The translations under genes and the position numbers were made by a program. The notes under the pieces were generated by a model, which worked only from the letters and a program-made list of their open reading frames with translations, had not been told where the DNA came from and searched no databases. Source: Vibrio atypicus (GTDB lineage Bacteria; Pseudomonadota; Gammaproteobacteria; Enterobacterales; Vibrionaceae). From it: a stretch of DNA of 64,000 bases. Shown here one piece after another: positions 20,960 to 31,048 of the stretch (the stretch's first letter is position 1; each line of letters opens with the position of its first letter). The stretch is from the NCBI RefSeq assembly GCF_009811315.1, contig NZ_BLID01000002.1, positions 47,831-111,830 of the forward strand, read 5' to 3'.

Positions 20960-22831
20960 ATGAAATTTAGCCAGAAGATCGTTGCGGCTTCATCTGGATT
21001 GCTGCTAGTTACAGTGACGCTGCTATCAATCACGCAGCTAAACACGGTAAAAGAAGAAGTAGAAATACTGGTTGATACCAGCTTAACCGAAATGGTTAAT
21101 GGGGTAAGAAATACCGTCGTTTCTGAAATGGAAAGTAAGAAGTCTTTGGCTCGTTCGACTACAGAAGTTGTCGAACTGGCCCCAAATAATCGTGACCAAA
21201 TAAAATCGATCATTGAAAAACCGACCATTAAAAGTAGCTTTTTAGCTGTAGGTTTTGGCTATGACAATGATGGCTATGTTGTTGAGAACGATGATGGTTG
21301 GGACGTTGGGCCTGATTATAACCCTCGTGTTCGTCCTTGGTATCAAGATGCGAAAGCAAAAGGTTCTCTGGTGGTTACCGATCCGTATATCGATGTTTCT
21401 ACCAAAAACGTGATTATCTCTATTGGTACGCCAGTAAAAGGTAGTGGCCAATTTGTTGGAGCGATGTTTTACGACATGGAGCTAGGTAGTTTAGCTGATT
21501 TAGTTAACAGCGTTAACCTTCTTGATGCTGGTTATTTGTTCATTGTAACTGCCGATGGTACGACAATTGCTCACCCTGATGCACAAAATAATGGCGAGAA
21601 TCTTTCAAAATACTTACCGCAAGCACAAGTTAAAGAAGGGGTACAACGCTTTGAGAAAGACGGCGTTAATTACCTAGTGCGTTTTGCGAAAGTCCCTTCA
21701 GAAAATTGGTATATAGGTGCCATTGTTGATGAAGACATTGCATTTGTGGCTGTCGAGCATATGCGTAGCAGCTCTATCATCTATGGTGTGATCGGAGTCG
21801 TTCTCAGCGTACTATTACTGACTTTCCTAATTCGTGTTCTGATGCGTCCGCTTGAAGTTCTTAATACAGCAATTCAAGATGTGGCATCGGGTCAAGGCGA
21901 TTTAACCAAGCGTCTTGATACCAATACCGATAAAGAGTTTGCCCAGTTAGCAGAAGGTTTCAATACCTTTACGGAAACACTTCAGAAGCAGATTCAGCAG
22001 TCTAAAGCGATTGGCGCGGAAATCCTTCGCGGTACAGAAATGACAGTGCAAGGTTCTCATGAGTCGGCGGAAGCGATGCGTAGCCAACTACAAGAGCTTG
22101 AACAGCTTGCGACTGCAATGAACGAAATGGCAGTGACGGCTACGGAAGTGGCAAACAATGCGCAAGGCGCTGCTGGTGCTGCTCGTGAAGCGGATGATGC
22201 AACGCAAGATGGCTCATCCGTGGTGAGTGACACTACGGCGTCCATTGATACGCTTTCATCACGCATCGATCAGGCTGTTGAAGAAGTTCAAGGGTTAGAG
22301 TCTGCAACTGCCAATATTGAAACGATCTTGAAAGTAATTAATGACATTGCTGACCAAACTAACTTACTTGCACTGAATGCGGCGATTGAAGCGGCTCGTG
22401 CTGGTGAATCTGGCCGAGGTTTTGCGGTCGTTGCAGATGAGGTTCGTACCTTGGCGCAACGTACTCAAGAGTCAACAACTGAGATTCGCAGCATGATTGA
22501 ACAGCTACAAGCGGGTGCAAGCTCTGTTTCTGCAGCGATGAATGAAAGTAAAAACACAGCGGTTGATGCAGTTGAGAAAGCGCAGGCAGCGGATGGTGCA
22601 CTACAGCGCATTCGAGACGCGATTCAGCGAATTACGGATATGAATATGCAAATCGCCTCAGCGGCAGAAGAGCAAAGCTTGGTTGCGGAAGAGATCAACG
22701 CCAATACGGTGAAGATTAAAGACCTATCCACGCAGGTTGCTGATGCTGCGGAAGATGCCAATGTCGCGATGCAGGTTCAAACAGAAAATGTTCGTGAACA
22801 AGATGAGATCTTAAACAAGTTTATCGTTTAA
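20960..22831 (+). CDS. Methyl-accepting chemotaxis protein with dCache sensor (Mlp24-like)
   Basis: 623 residues starting at 20960 behind GAGGGAAG. TM1 is about residues 9-28, a periplasmic dCache_1 domain runs to about 270, TM2 is about 275-297, then HAMP and the signalling hairpin (tip [19 protein letters not shown]). The sensor has RPWY and DPYID spaced as in the amino-acid-binding dCache motif. That suggests an amino-acid receptor. Position between perM and bcp matches V. cholerae Mlp24/McpX as I recall it. There is no C-terminal NWETF-type pentapeptide. Confidence 0.88.
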   Translation: MKFSQKIVAASSGLLLVTVTLLSITQLNTVKEEVEILVDTSLTEMVNGVRNTVVSEMESKKSLARSTTEVVELAPNNRDQIKSIIEKPTIKSSFLAVGFGYDNDGYVVENDDGWDVGPDYNPRVRPWYQDAKAKGSLVVTDPYIDVSTKNVIISIGTPVKGSGQFVGAMFYDMELGSLADLVNSVNLLDAGYLFIVTADGTTIAHPDAQNNGENLSKYLPQAQVKEGVQRFEKDGVNYLVRFAKVPSENWYIGAIVDEDIAFVAVEHMRSSSIIYGVIGVVLSVLLLTFLIRVLMRPLEVLNTAIQDVASGQGDLTKRLDTNTDKEFAQLAEGFNTFTETLQKQIQQSKAIGAEILRGTEMTVQGSHESAEAMRSQLQELEQLATAMNEMAVTATEVANNAQGAAGAAREADDATQDGSSVVSDTTASIDTLSSRIDQAVEEVQGLESATANIETILKVINDIADQTNLLALNAAIEAARAGESGRGFAVVADEVRTLAQRTQESTTEIRSMIEQLQAGASSVSAAMNESKNTAVDAVEKAQAADGALQRIRDAIQRITDMNMQIASAAEEQSLVAEEINANTVKIKDLSTQVADAAEDANVAMQVQTENVREQDEILNKFIV

Positions 22832-22844
22832 TTGCTCTTATAAA

Positions 22845-22876
22845 GAAAAACGCCAGCGAGATGCTGGCGTTTTTTA
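22845..22876. terminator. Bidirectional terminator between mcp and bcp
   Basis: Hairpin AAAAACGCCAGC / GCTGGCGTTTTTT between convergent genes, with T runs on both strands. Confidence 0.9.
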
Positions 22877-22900
22877 ATTCTGCTGATTATATAAAGAGGG

Positions 22901-23371
22901 TTATTTGTTCTCGTTTAAGTAATCTAGCACCACTTCATGGTGAGTTTTGGTCTTGAATTTATTAAAGACGTGCTCGATAACACCTTCTTCATTAATCAGG
23001 AAGCTAATGCGATGTAAACCATCGTACACTTTCCCCATAAATTTCTTCTCGCCCCAAACTCCAAACTGATCCGCAGCAGCGTGGTCTTCGTCTGAAAGCA
23101 GCGTAAAGTTAAGCTCATCACGCTCGATAAATTTACCTAGGCGTTTTACAGGGTCGATACTAACACCCAAAACAACCACATTGTGCGCATCAAGCTCTGC
23201 TTTGATATCACGTAAACCTTGCGCTTGAACGGTACAACCTGGAGTCATTGCTTTTGGGTAAAAGTAAAACAGGACTTTTTTACCTGTAAAGTCGGCAAGC
23301 GTTACGGTATTGCCATCTTGATCTAATAAAGAAAACGCTGGGGCAGGAGTGCCGGCAGTGAGAGTGTTCAT
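22901..23371 (-). CDS. bcp: Thioredoxin-dependent peroxiredoxin Bcp (single-Cys form)
   Basis: Reduces hydroperoxides. 156 residues from the ATG at 23371, which agrees with the family length; the longer frame overlaps gcvR. The peroxidatic Cys46 is in PKAMTPGCTVQA. The position of the E. coli resolving Cys50 is Gln51 here (AQGLRD instead of ACGLRD). No other Cys is present, so this is a 1-Cys type. It starts 11 bases after gcvR, the usual gcvR-bcp pair. Confidence 0.93.
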   Translation of the reverse strand: MNTLTAGTPAPAFSLLDQDGNTVTLADFTGKKVLFYFYPKAMTPGCTVQAQGLRDIKAELDAHNVVVLGVSIDPVKRLGKFIERDELNFTLLSDEDHAAADQFGVWGEKKFMGKVYDGLHRISFLINEEGVIEHVFNKFKTKTHHEVVLDYLNENK

Positions 23372-23382
23372 GAATATTCCTT

Positions 23383-23925
23383 TTATAGACTGTTCTTTAT
23401 GAAATTCAGTGAGCCTTGTACTGATAACGTTTGGCAAAGGGCATCAAACTCTTCTTGAAGCTGCATGATATTGCGTTCGGAGTCGACACTGGCGGTAATC
23501 GCAATGTGGAACTGGTCACTGTCAGCTCCGACTTTGTCTTTACTGATCGTCTGAGCACTCAATGATGAAAGACCGATCTCTTTCTCTGCAAAAAACTGAG
23601 TAAAGTGTTCGGTCAATCCCGGAGTATCGTTTGACTCGACAAATACTTCCATCGTATAGGATGAATCAAGAGGTGCGTGAGTTGAGGTTCGCTTCATAAT
23701 CGTAATCAGATTATGCTCTTGTCCCAATAGGGGTAATGTCGTTTCAACACGTGTCACAGACGCGTTATTGCCGGAGAGCAACATAATTAGGGTGAACTCA
23801 TTGCCAAAAAGCGCAATGCGACTGTCAACAATATTGCATCCAGACTGAGTGACCAGGTGAACAACTTGGTTGCACACACCTGGGCGATCTGCACCGACCG
23901 CAGTAATCACCAAATGTTGAGTCAT
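23383..23925 (-). CDS. gcvR: Glycine cleavage system transcriptional repressor GcvR
   Basis: 180 residues with two ACT domains: HLVITAVGADRPGVCNQVVHL at the N terminus and VFVESNDTPGLTEHFTQFF in the second half. In E. coli GcvR binds GcvA and turns it into a repressor of gcvTHP when glycine is low. Divergent from dapA, co-oriented with bcp. Confidence 0.92.
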   Translation of the reverse strand: MTQHLVITAVGADRPGVCNQVVHLVTQSGCNIVDSRIALFGNEFTLIMLLSGNNASVTRVETTLPLLGQEHNLITIMKRTSTHAPLDSSYTMEVFVESNDTPGLTEHFTQFFAEKEIGLSSLSAQTISKDKVGADSDQFHIAITASVDSERNIMQLQEEFDALCQTLSVQGSLNFIKNSL

Positions 23926-24207
23926 AGTCTCACTTTTATTTTTAGATTATTGATTGGATAGCTTAGCACAGATGCCCGCCAGAAAAATGCATCTTGCGTG
24001 CTTTAGAATTATTTTTGTCCAATTGAATTTAGAGGTGAGATTTCCTTACCGAGTACTGACAAGTAAGGAAATAAAAGGCGTAACTTGCCAAATATCTAAC
24101 ATCTGATAAATATTCATTCAATTAGGTGATTTAAGCGCGGTTAATCGCTTGTCTTTTTCAATCGCCTTACAGTACCATGCAGAAAGTAACAAATGAGGGA
24201 GAAGGAC

Positions 24208-25086
24208 ATGTTTTCAGGAAGTATCGTAGCGTTAATTACACCGTTTAATCATGATGGCGAAGTCGACTATGTGAGCTTGAAGAAGCTAGTCGAATATCAT
24301 GTAGCCGCAGGCACAGACGGCATCGTTGCTGTCGGCACCACAGGTGAGTCTGCAACGCTAACTATTGAAGAGCATGTCAAGGTTGTATTAAAGACTGTCG
24401 AATTTGCAGAAGGCCGTATTCCGGTTATTGCAGGTACCGGTGCAAATGCAACTCATGAATCTGTAACATTCAGCCGTTTACTCAATAATTCGGGTATTGT
24501 GGGCTGTTTGAGCGTAACACCATATTACAATAAGCCAACTCAAGAAGGCTTGTTCCAACATTACAAAGCGATTGCTGAAGAGAGCGATGTTCCTCAGATC
24601 CTTTACAATGTACCAGGCCGTACTGCGGTTGACTTGCTTCCAGAGACAGTCGCGCGCTTAGCTGAAATCGAAAGCATTGTTGCACTTAAAGATGCAACAG
24701 GTGATTTAGGAAGAATTGCAATTCACCGTGAACTTTGTGGTGAAGATTTTATCTTACTAAGTGGTGATGATGCTTCTGGGTTGGAATTTGTTAAGCAAGG
24801 CGGCCAAGGCGTTATCTCTGTGACCAATAATATTGCCGCTGAAGATATGGCGAAAATGTTTAGATTGGCGCTTGAGGGTAAGTTTGAAGAAGCTGAAATT
24901 ATCAACCAACGCTTAATGCCACTGCACAAAAATCTGTTTGTTGAGTCAAGCCCAATTCCGGTGAAATGGGCTGCACACAAAATGGGCCTGATTGCGAATG
25001 GTGATCTGAGATTACCGCTGACACAGCTGTCAGAAAACGCTCGCCCAATTGTGGCTCAAGCAATGTCAGAAGCGTGTATCTACTAA
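24208..25086 (+). CDS. dapA: 4-hydroxy-tetrahydrodipicolinate synthase
   Basis: Condenses pyruvate with aspartate semialdehyde, first committed step to diaminopimelate and lysine. From the ATG at 24208 (behind GAGGGAGAAGG) the product is 292 residues, equal to E. coli. The Schiff-base Lys is in VALKDATGD, the catalytic Tyr in [10 protein letters not shown], and GTTGESATL near residue 40. Followed by bamC with a hairpin between them. Confidence 0.97.
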   Translation: MFSGSIVALITPFNHDGEVDYVSLKKLVEYHVAAGTDGIVAVGTTGESATLTIEEHVKVVLKTVEFAEGRIPVIAGTGANATHESVTFSRLLNNSGIVGCLSVTPYYNKPTQEGLFQHYKAIAEESDVPQILYNVPGRTAVDLLPETVARLAEIESIVALKDATGDLGRIAIHRELCGEDFILLSGDDASGLEFVKQGGQGVISVTNNIAAEDMAKMFRLALEGKFEEAEIINQRLMPLHKNLFVESSPIPVKWAAHKMGLIANGDLRLPLTQLSENARPIVAQAMSEACIY

Positions 25087-25098
25087 TTTAGGATGAAT

Positions 25099-25120
25099 TG
25101 CCGAAGATTTTTCTTCGGCA
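25099..25120 (+). terminator. Weak hairpin between dapA and bamC
   Basis: Perfect stem TGCCGAAGA / TCTTCGGCA with a TTTT loop, followed by only TTTA. It may attenuate or process the dapA-bamC transcript rather than end it. Confidence 0.5.
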
Positions 25121-25140
25121 TTTACTGATCAGGAGTTTCA

Positions 25141-26169
25141 ATGAAATTGTCGCACCAGCTAGTTCTTAGTTCACTAGCTGTTTTTGTTTTAACAGCATGT
25201 TCTGGCAACTCAACTCAACGCCGTCAGGCGAAAGATGACTTTGAGTATCTAGACACTCCCGCACTAGAAGAGTGGCAGATTCCAGAGGGCGCAGTTCCTC
25301 AGTTCTATACTAACTACCAGATCCCACAAGGTGAATTCGCTGGTGGTATTGGTAAAGATGTCGATATTCGTCCACCGCAACAAGTTCTAGAGTTAATCCC
25401 TGGTGCGCGTTCTGAGCGTAAACAAGGCGAAACGACGCTTTGGTTACTACGTGAAGATGAGCTGAATAAAGTGTGGGAAACTGCACTTAAGATGCTCGAC
25501 GAACAAGATATTGATATCCGAGAACAATCAGAAACACGCATTGAGACCGATTGGGTAAATTGGAAGTCGGAAGACGAAGATGCTGAACTCGGTGCTCGTT
25601 ACCAAATAGAACGCGTCAAAATAGGCGGTCGACATGGTTTCAAAATCTCATTGATTGATTGGCGTGAAGCGGGTCAAGTTAAGCCTGTTACTGCAACCAA
25701 CAAAGAGCGCTATAACGCTTTGATGACGAATTTGGTAACAGCTAGATACGACCTAGATTTACGTGAAGAAGCGGCCCGCAAAGCGGAAGAGTTGGTTAAG
25801 CATATCCCAATCACTATGGGAGCTGACCGCAGTGGCTTCCCTGTGATCATCGCTCGTACACCATACAATGTATTGTGGCAGCGCCTTCCTCGTTTATTGC
25901 CAAATATGGGCTTTACGATTGAAGAGCGTAACCAGTCGCAAGGTACAGTGAAAGCGAAATTCGCTACACCAGATGATGCATTCTGGAACGAGATTGGTGT
26001 GAAACCAATTGGTTTAGATTCGGGCACTTACACCTTCTTGTTCGGTGATTTGGGCAACCGTACTTCAATTAACGTGACTGACTCTTCAGGTAAGCCTGTT
26101 GAAGAGCAGCTGCTGAAAGATATGGTGCCTGTATTGAGCGCTGTCGTAGGTAAAAATAGCGAGAAGTAA
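25141..26169 (+). CDS. bamC: Outer-membrane assembly lipoprotein BamC
   Basis: Lipoprotein of the BAM complex that inserts beta-barrel proteins. 342 residues, lipobox LTAC at residues 17-20 or so, an extended N-terminal segment that binds BamD, then two helix-grip domains. Ribosome-binding site AGGAGTTTCA is strong. Linked to dapA as in E. coli (dapA-nlpB). Confidence 0.93.
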   Translation: MKLSHQLVLSSLAVFVLTACSGNSTQRRQAKDDFEYLDTPALEEWQIPEGAVPQFYTNYQIPQGEFAGGIGKDVDIRPPQQVLELIPGARSERKQGETTLWLLREDELNKVWETALKMLDEQDIDIREQSETRIETDWVNWKSEDEDAELGARYQIERVKIGGRHGFKISLIDWREAGQVKPVTATNKERYNALMTNLVTARYDLDLREEAARKAEELVKHIPITMGADRSGFPVIIARTPYNVLWQRLPRLLPNMGFTIEERNQSQGTVKAKFATPDDAFWNEIGVKPIGLDSGTYTFLFGDLGNRTSINVTDSSGKPVEEQLLKDMVPVLSAVVGKNSEK

Positions 26170-26190
26170 TCGCTATTTCCTTTAGATAAT

Positions 26191-26221
26191 AAAAAGCTGA
26201 CTCAATGAGTCAGCTTTTTTT
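26191..26221. terminator. Bidirectional terminator between bamC and the antiporter gene
   Basis: Hairpin AAAAAGCTGACTC / GAGTCAGCTTTTTTT with loop AAT, between convergent genes. Confidence 0.9.
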
Positions 26222-26240
26222 GTTATTGCTGTTTGCGAGA

Positions 26241-27566
26241 TTACAGAACCATCGCTGCAATCCAGCCAAAGACAATCAATGGGATGTTGTAGTGAATAAA
26301 CGTAGGTACTACCGTTTCCCAAATGTGTTCGTGTTGCCCGTCAGCGTTTAGACCCGATGTCGGACCTAACGTTGAATCAGAAGCCGGAGAGCCAGCATCT
26401 CCTAGAGCAGCGGCTGTGCCAACAAGTGCGATGGTTGCCATAGGAGAGAAACCAAATGCAGCCGCAAGAGGAACGTAAATAGTTGCTAAGATTGGAATCG
26501 TGGAGAATGATGAGCCAATCCCCATAGTGACAAGTAAGCCCACCACAAGCATAAGCAGAGCTGCCATTGGTTTGTTATCGCCAATGCTGGTAGCTAGTGC
26601 TTCAACCAAAGATTCGACACCGCCAGTTTGCTTCATCACGGCAGCAAAGCCAGCAGCAGCAATCATGATGAAACCAATCATTGCCATCATATGAACGCCT
26701 TTGGTAAAGACATCGTGTGTCTCTTTCCATGCGATAACACCACCAAAAGTAAACACCATGAAGCCAGCAAGACCACCGATGATCATCGAGCCGGTAGAAA
26801 GCTGTACAGAAAGCGCTGCAACAATACCTAGCGCAGCGACTAGGATGTTCTTCTTGTTGATAGTTGCTGTTTCTTGAGTCACTTGAGTAAGCTCAGTCTC
26901 CTGATACTCGCGCGGCTTACGGTAACTAAAGAAAATCGCAGTCAGTAGACCAAAGATCATGCCCGCAGCAGGTAGCAGCATCGCGACCGGAACTTGGCTC
27001 GCAACGACGTTTTCTAGGCCATTATCATGCAAGTTTTTTAGCAAGATATTGTTTAAGAAGATACCGCCGAAACCAACAGGTAACACCATGTAAGGAGTAA
27101 CAAGGCCGAAAGTTAAGACACAGGCGATCATACGACGGTCTAGTTTCAACTTTGCGAATACGCCTAGAAGAGGTGGAATCAAAATGGGGATAAAGGCGAT
27201 ATGGACAGGAACTACGTTTTGTGAAGACATAGTGACCAGCACCAATGCGATTAGCACTGCGTATTTTAGGCCAGTCGAAGCTGCGCCGTTTTCTTGGCCG
27301 TGGATTCGTTTGATTACGCTGTTAGCTAGAAGGTCAGTGATACCTGATTTCGAGATAGCAACAGCGAAAGTTCCAAGCATTGCATAACTCAGTGCGATGG
27401 TTGCACCACCACCTAAGCCACTTTCGAATGCAGAGACAGCATCGTTAAGGCTCATACCAGAAACTAAACCACCGACAATGGCACTGAATGTCAGAGCGAC
27501 AACGACATTCACGCGCATCAGTGCTAGTACCAGCATGATACATACGGAAATTACAACAGGATTCAT
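26241..27566 (-). CDS. Na+/H+ antiporter family membrane protein
   Basis: 441 residues, about 11-12 membrane helices, no signal peptide. The pattern resembles the Na+/H+ antiporter / YuiF-like group of the ion-transporter superfamily: an early [17 protein letters not shown] segment, then [21 protein letters not shown]. The C-terminal [21 protein letters not shown] is strongly marked. Substrate is not defined by sequence. It follows rnt by 24 bases and shares its promoter or lies under its own weak one. Confidence 0.75.
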   Translation of the reverse strand: MNPVVISVCIMLVLALMRVNVVVALTFSAIVGGLVSGMSLNDAVSAFESGLGGGATIALSYAMLGTFAVAISKSGITDLLANSVIKRIHGQENGAASTGLKYAVLIALVLVTMSSQNVVPVHIAFIPILIPPLLGVFAKLKLDRRMIACVLTFGLVTPYMVLPVGFGGIFLNNILLKNLHDNGLENVVASQVPVAMLLPAAGMIFGLLTAIFFSYRKPREYQETELTQVTQETATINKKNILVAALGIVAALSVQLSTGSMIIGGLAGFMVFTFGGVIAWKETHDVFTKGVHMMAMIGFIMIAAAGFAAVMKQTGGVESLVEALATSIGDNKPMAALLMLVVGLLVTMGIGSSFSTIPILATIYVPLAAAFGFSPMATIALVGTAAALGDAGSPASDSTLGPTSGLNADGQHEHIWETVVPTFIHYNIPLIVFGWIAAMVL

Positions 27567-27590
27567 AGTTTTCTCGTTTGTTGTGTTTAC

Positions 27591-28253
27591 TTATTCATTA
27601 TTATTTTCAGCATCGGCTTCAATCAGTGGCCAACCACCAAGGGCTTTCCATTTATTGACGATGCCACAAAAAAGTTCTGCCGTTTTTTGTGTGTCATATA
27701 AGGCAGAGTGGGCTTCTTTGTTGTCGAAATCCATCCCAGCGGTTTTACATGCTTTAGCTAATACAGTTTGGCCGTAAGCCAGTCCGCTTAGTGTTGCCGT
27801 GTCAAACGTCGCGAAGGGGTGGAAAGGGACGCGTTTTAACTTGCTACGTTCACTCGCGGCCATAACAAAGTTATGATCGAATGTGGCATTGTGCGCGACA
27901 ATGATGGCACGGCCGCAATCAGCGGCTTTTTGCTCTTTACGTACAAGCTTATAAATTTCTTTGAGGGCTTCAGATTCGGGGATAGCACCGCGAAGTGGGC
28001 TGAAAGGGTCACGTAGGCCAATAAAGTCGAGCGCTTCTTTTTCAAGGTTTGCACCTTCGAAGGGTTCAACATGGAAATGAATAGTTGAAGCAGGCTGGAG
28101 ATCACCGTTCTCGTCCATTTTAAGGGTTACGGCGCAGATTTCTAATAGTGCATCAGTTTTGGCGTTAAACCCTGCGGTCTCAACGTCAATGACTACCGGG
28201 AAATAGCCTCGAAATCGTTTTTTAAGCGTCAGTGCTTCGTTTTCTACAGTCAT
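27591..28253 (-). CDS. rnt: Ribonuclease T
   Basis: DEDDh 3'-5' exonuclease for tRNA CCA-end turnover and maturation of stable RNA. Exo [10 protein letters not shown], Exo [11 protein letters not shown] and Exo [13 protein letters not shown] hold the four acidic residues and the His. 220 residues (E. coli 215). Divergent from motY, an arrangement known in Vibrio. Confidence 0.95.
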   Translation of the reverse strand: MTVENEALTLKKRFRGYFPVVIDVETAGFNAKTDALLEICAVTLKMDENGDLQPASTIHFHVEPFEGANLEKEALDFIGLRDPFSPLRGAIPESEALKEIYKLVRKEQKAADCGRAIIVAHNATFDHNFVMAASERSKLKRVPFHPFATFDTATLSGLAYGQTVLAKACKTAGMDFDNKEAHSALYDTQKTAELFCGIVNKWKALGGWPLIEADAENNNE

Positions 28254-28477
28254 GTTGGTCTAATATTATGTGACAAGGGCAGCATTATTGCAGATTCTTT
28301 AAGCAAGCAAAACCGCATTGTCGAATTAATCACAAAGCTTTATTGATAGATTTGTTTGTTCCTTCTTTGTCCAGGGCAATAGGGAGATTGGCGAGCTTCT
28401 TGCATTATGATTAACGTCTTTATAGAGTGCGGCAAAATCCCGCCTCGAATCATGCTGTAAAAGAGAATCGACACACT

Positions 28478-29359
28478 ATGAAAAAGCTGTTTGCAACAGG
28501 ACTAACATTAACACTGACGACAATTGCAGGACATGCTGCTGCAATGGATGTCCGATATGTTGCCGCGCCTCAGCAATCACAATGGCAGATGATTGCAAAC
28601 ACGCCGTTAGAGTGCCGTATGGTTCACCCAATCCCCAATTATGGTGACGCAGTGTTCTCTTCGCATGCGAGCAAGAAAATTAACTTAGATTTTGAACTTA
28701 AAATGAAACGACCGATGGGCCAAACCCGAGATGTGTCGTTGATCTCCATGCCACCTTCATGGCGCCCAGGTGAGGGAGCGAGCCGAATTACTAATATTCG
28801 TTTCTTCCAACAATTTGATGGTTACGTTGGTGGGCAAACGGCTTGGAGTATTTTAAGTGAACTAGAGAAAGGACGTTACCCAACGTTTAGTTATCAAGAG
28901 TGGCAGAGCCGCAATGAGCGTGTGGAAGTCGCCTTGTCTTCCGTGTTGTTTCAAAGCTCCTACAATGTGTTTAGTGACTGTATTGCCAATTTGTTGCCAT
29001 ACAGTTTTGAAGACATCGCTTTTACTATTCTTCACTACGATCGAACCAGCGTAGAACTCAACAAACAGTCGCAAAAACGACTGGCACAAATCGCAGAATA
29101 CATTCGTCATAACCAAGATATCGACTTGGTATTGGTCTCAACGTATACCGACTCTGAAGACAGTAAGAGTGCGAGCCAAAACCTTTCAGAGCGCCGTGCT
29201 GAAGTATTACAAAACTACTTCAAATCACTTGGACTACCTGAAGATCGTATTCAGGTTCAAGGATATGGTAAGCGTCGACCTGTCGATGACAATGCGTCAC
29301 CGATAGGCAAAGATCGTAACCGACGAGTAGTGATTTCTTTGGGGCGAACCCAAGTTTAG
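28478..29359 (+). CDS. motY: Sodium-driven flagellar motor T-ring protein MotY
   Basis: Periplasmic protein that with MotX forms the T ring around the polar flagellar basal body and recruits PomA/PomB. From the ATG at 28478 it is 293 residues, the V. alginolyticus length. Signal peptide ends near GHAAA. The N-terminal half is Vibrio-specific; the C-terminal half is an OmpA-like peptidoglycan-binding domain ([16 protein letters not shown], then [14 protein letters not shown]). Divergent from rnt. A weak sigma-28-like pairing (TAAC, 15 bases, GGCAAAAT) lies near 28410-28440; not convincing alone. Confidence 0.95.
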   Translation: MKKLFATGLTLTLTTIAGHAAAMDVRYVAAPQQSQWQMIANTPLECRMVHPIPNYGDAVFSSHASKKINLDFELKMKRPMGQTRDVSLISMPPSWRPGEGASRITNIRFFQQFDGYVGGQTAWSILSELEKGRYPTFSYQEWQSRNERVEVALSSVLFQSSYNVFSDCIANLLPYSFEDIAFTILHYDRTSVELNKQSQKRLAQIAEYIRHNQDIDLVLVSTYTDSEDSKSASQNLSERRAEVLQNYFKSLGLPEDRIQVQGYGKRRPVDDNASPIGKDRNRRVVISLGRTQV

Positions 29360-29369
29360 AAGAGATAGG

Positions 29370-29397
29370 AAAAGAGCCAGCAATGCTGGCTCTTTTT
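29370..29397. terminator. Terminator after motY, also usable by the DUF2753 gene
   Basis: Hairpin AAAGAGCCAGC / GCTGGCTCTTTTT with an AAT loop. The T run on the plus strand serves motY; the convergent DUF2753 stop codon lies inside it. Confidence 0.88.
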
Positions 29398-29833
29398 AAT
29401 TGAGTTTGAATTTGGCGATGAGATTGCAGTTGGTCGCAGTATCTATATCTTGCACAAGTTGCGCTATCTTAGGATTTGGATGGCGTTTCATGAATTCGAT
29501 TAATGCCTTTTTACAGCAGCCCATTGAATCAATGAAGGCATCGCAATCTGTGTTTGGACATTGCGGGACCAGAGTGAGGACTTTTTCAGAGGCGAGTTGT
29601 AGGTATTTCAGCTCATACTTGATGTCGCCGATGTTGCGCCAAAACATCGCCATGTTGTGACAAGAGATGACGGAAATCATCAGGCGATCTTCTACCTCAA
29701 TCTCTTCAGCATCTCCGATTCGTTCACTAATCGTCAGTGCTTGCTGATAATGTAGAATGCTGCGTAAGTGATCCTCATCATTCATTGCCATATCTGCAAG
29801 CAATGTATGTTTTTCCCACTCTGCAATACCCAT
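29396..29833 (-). CDS. DUF2753 family protein (TPR-like)
   Basis: 145 residues of helical repeats (WEKHTLLADMAMNDEDHLRSILHYQQALTI..., ALxxAxx-type spacing) resembling two or three TPR units, with several Cys near the end (PQCPNTDCDAF, GCCKK). It matches a Vibrionaceae family of unknown function. It sits alone between motY and gloA. A near-consensus Fur box at 29868-29885 lies just upstream of its start, so iron-dependent repression is likely. Confidence 0.75.
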   Translation of the reverse strand: MGIAEWEKHTLLADMAMNDEDHLRSILHYQQALTISERIGDAEEIEVEDRLMISVISCHNMAMFWRNIGDIKYELKYLQLASEKVLTLVPQCPNTDCDAFIDSMGCCKKALIEFMKRHPNPKIAQLVQDIDTATNCNLIAKFKLN

Positions 29834-29867
29834 GTCTTCATCTCCTCTATTCGAATAGCTTGAGATT

Positions 29868-29885
29868 AAATGATAATCATTATCA
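29868..29885 (-). promoter_or_regulatory. Fur box upstream of the DUF2753 gene
   Basis: AAATGATAATCATTATCA matches the 19-base Fur consensus GATAATGATAATCATTATC closely, missing only the leftmost bases. It lies 35-52 bases upstream of the DUF2753 ATG and downstream of the gloA terminator, so only DUF2753 is a sensible target. Confidence 0.75.
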
Positions 29886-29895
29886 AGTAAAGCTT

Positions 29896-29929
29896 AAAAA
29901 ATAAGACAGTAGAGCACTGTCTTATTTTT
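29896..29929 (-). terminator. Terminator after gloA
   Basis: Hairpin AAAATAAGACAGT / ACTGTCTTATTTT with an AGAGC loop, closing the long rsxA-to-gloA operon. Confidence 0.85.
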
Positions 29930-29945
29930 GGATTGGATGCGAAGG

Positions 29946-30362
29946 TTAACCTTCTAAACCTGCAGATGCTGATTTGTTTTGAATTAACTCAATCATGTAG
30001 CCATCTGGGTCTTTGACGAAGGCAATATGAGTCGACCCACCTTTTACAGGGCCCGGCTCACGAGTCACATTGCCGCCAGCGGCTTTAATAGTGTCGCAAG
30101 TGGAGTAAATATCATCAACGCCGATTGCGATATGACCAAAAGCAGAGCCGAGATCGTATTCACTTGTGCCCCTGTTATAGGTTAATTCGATCACAGCACC
30201 TTGAGATTCATCACCGTAACCGAGAAAAGCCAAGGTATATTCATACTGTTTGTTTTCGTTAGTGCGAAGTAAGTTCATCCCCATGACTTTGGTGTAAAAC
30301 TCGATTGATTTATCTAAATCACCTACGCGTAGCATAGTGTGTAGAATACGTCCGTTTGACAT
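29946..30362 (-). CDS. gloA: Glyoxalase I (lactoylglutathione lyase)
   Basis: Converts the methylglyoxal-glutathione adduct to S-lactoylglutathione; Ni-dependent in bacteria. 138 residues of two beta-alpha-beta-beta-beta units. Metal ligands are His8 ([16 protein letters not shown]), a Glu in VIELTYN, a His in GHIAIGV and a Glu in MIELIQNK. It begins 11 bases after nth and is last in the rsx operon. Confidence 0.95.
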   Translation of the reverse strand: MSNGRILHTMLRVGDLDKSIEFYTKVMGMNLLRTNENKQYEYTLAFLGYGDESQGAVIELTYNRGTSEYDLGSAFGHIAIGVDDIYSTCDTIKAAGGNVTREPGPVKGGSTHIAFVKDPDGYMIELIQNKSASAGLEG

Positions 30363-30373
30363 TGCTCGCTCTC

Positions 30374-31015
30374 CTAATTTTCTGGATATACTTTTTCTTT
30401 GAATTCACACAAATCTTCGATGATACAGCTGCCGCAGCGAGGCTTACGCGCCACACAAGTATAGCGACCGTGTAAAATTAGCCAGTGGTGCACATCGATC
30501 TTGAATTCTTTGGGTACGACTTTCAGCAGTTTTTCTTCAACTTGGTCAACGTTTTTACCCATCGCAAACTTAGTACGGTTTGATACACGATAAATGTGAG
30601 TATCTACTGCAATGGTTGGCCAGCCAAATGCAGTATTGAGTACGACGTTAGCCGTTTTACGTCCGACTCCAGGTAAAGCTTCTAACGCTTCACGGTTTTC
30701 AGGGACTTCTCCGCCATGCTGTTCTAATAAGATTTTGCATGTCTTAATGACATTCTCTGCTTTGGAGTTAAATAGGCCGATGGTTTTAATGTATTCCTTA
30801 ACGCCATCAACACCGAGATCAAACAGCCCTTGTGGTGTGTTCGCAACAGGATAAAGCTTATCGGTTGCTTTGTTCACACTAACATCAGTGGCTTGAGCTG
30901 ATAGCAAAACAGCAATCAGTAGTTCAAAAGGCGTGCTCCAGTTGAGCTCAGTCTGCGGGTGTGGGTTATCGGCCCTTAACCGCTCAAGTATCTCTCGGCG
31001 TTTTTCTTTGTTCAT
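30374..31015 (-). CDS. nth: Endonuclease III
   Basis: DNA glycosylase/AP lyase for oxidised pyrimidines. The helix-hairpin-helix [12 protein letters not shown] has the catalytic Lys, and VDTHIYRV the catalytic Asp. A 4Fe-4S cluster is formed by Cys in [17 protein letters not shown] (C-x6-C-x2-C-x5-C). 213 residues. Distal gene of the conserved rsxABCDGE-nth operon. Confidence 0.97.
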   Translation of the reverse strand: MNKEKRREILERLRADNPHPQTELNWSTPFELLIAVLLSAQATDVSVNKATDKLYPVANTPQGLFDLGVDGVKEYIKTIGLFNSKAENVIKTCKILLEQHGGEVPENREALEALPGVGRKTANVVLNTAFGWPTIAVDTHIYRVSNRTKFAMGKNVDQVEEKLLKVVPKEFKIDVHHWLILHGRYTCVARKPRCGSCIIEDLCEFKEKVYPEN

Positions 31016-31048
31016 GTTGAGGCTGCTTTCCAGTGTCAGTTATTGTTA

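Noticed and set aside
28403-28440. sigma-28 promoter for motY
   Set aside because: Spacing fits but the -10-like part (GGCAAAAT) matches GCCGATAA poorly; left as a remark only.
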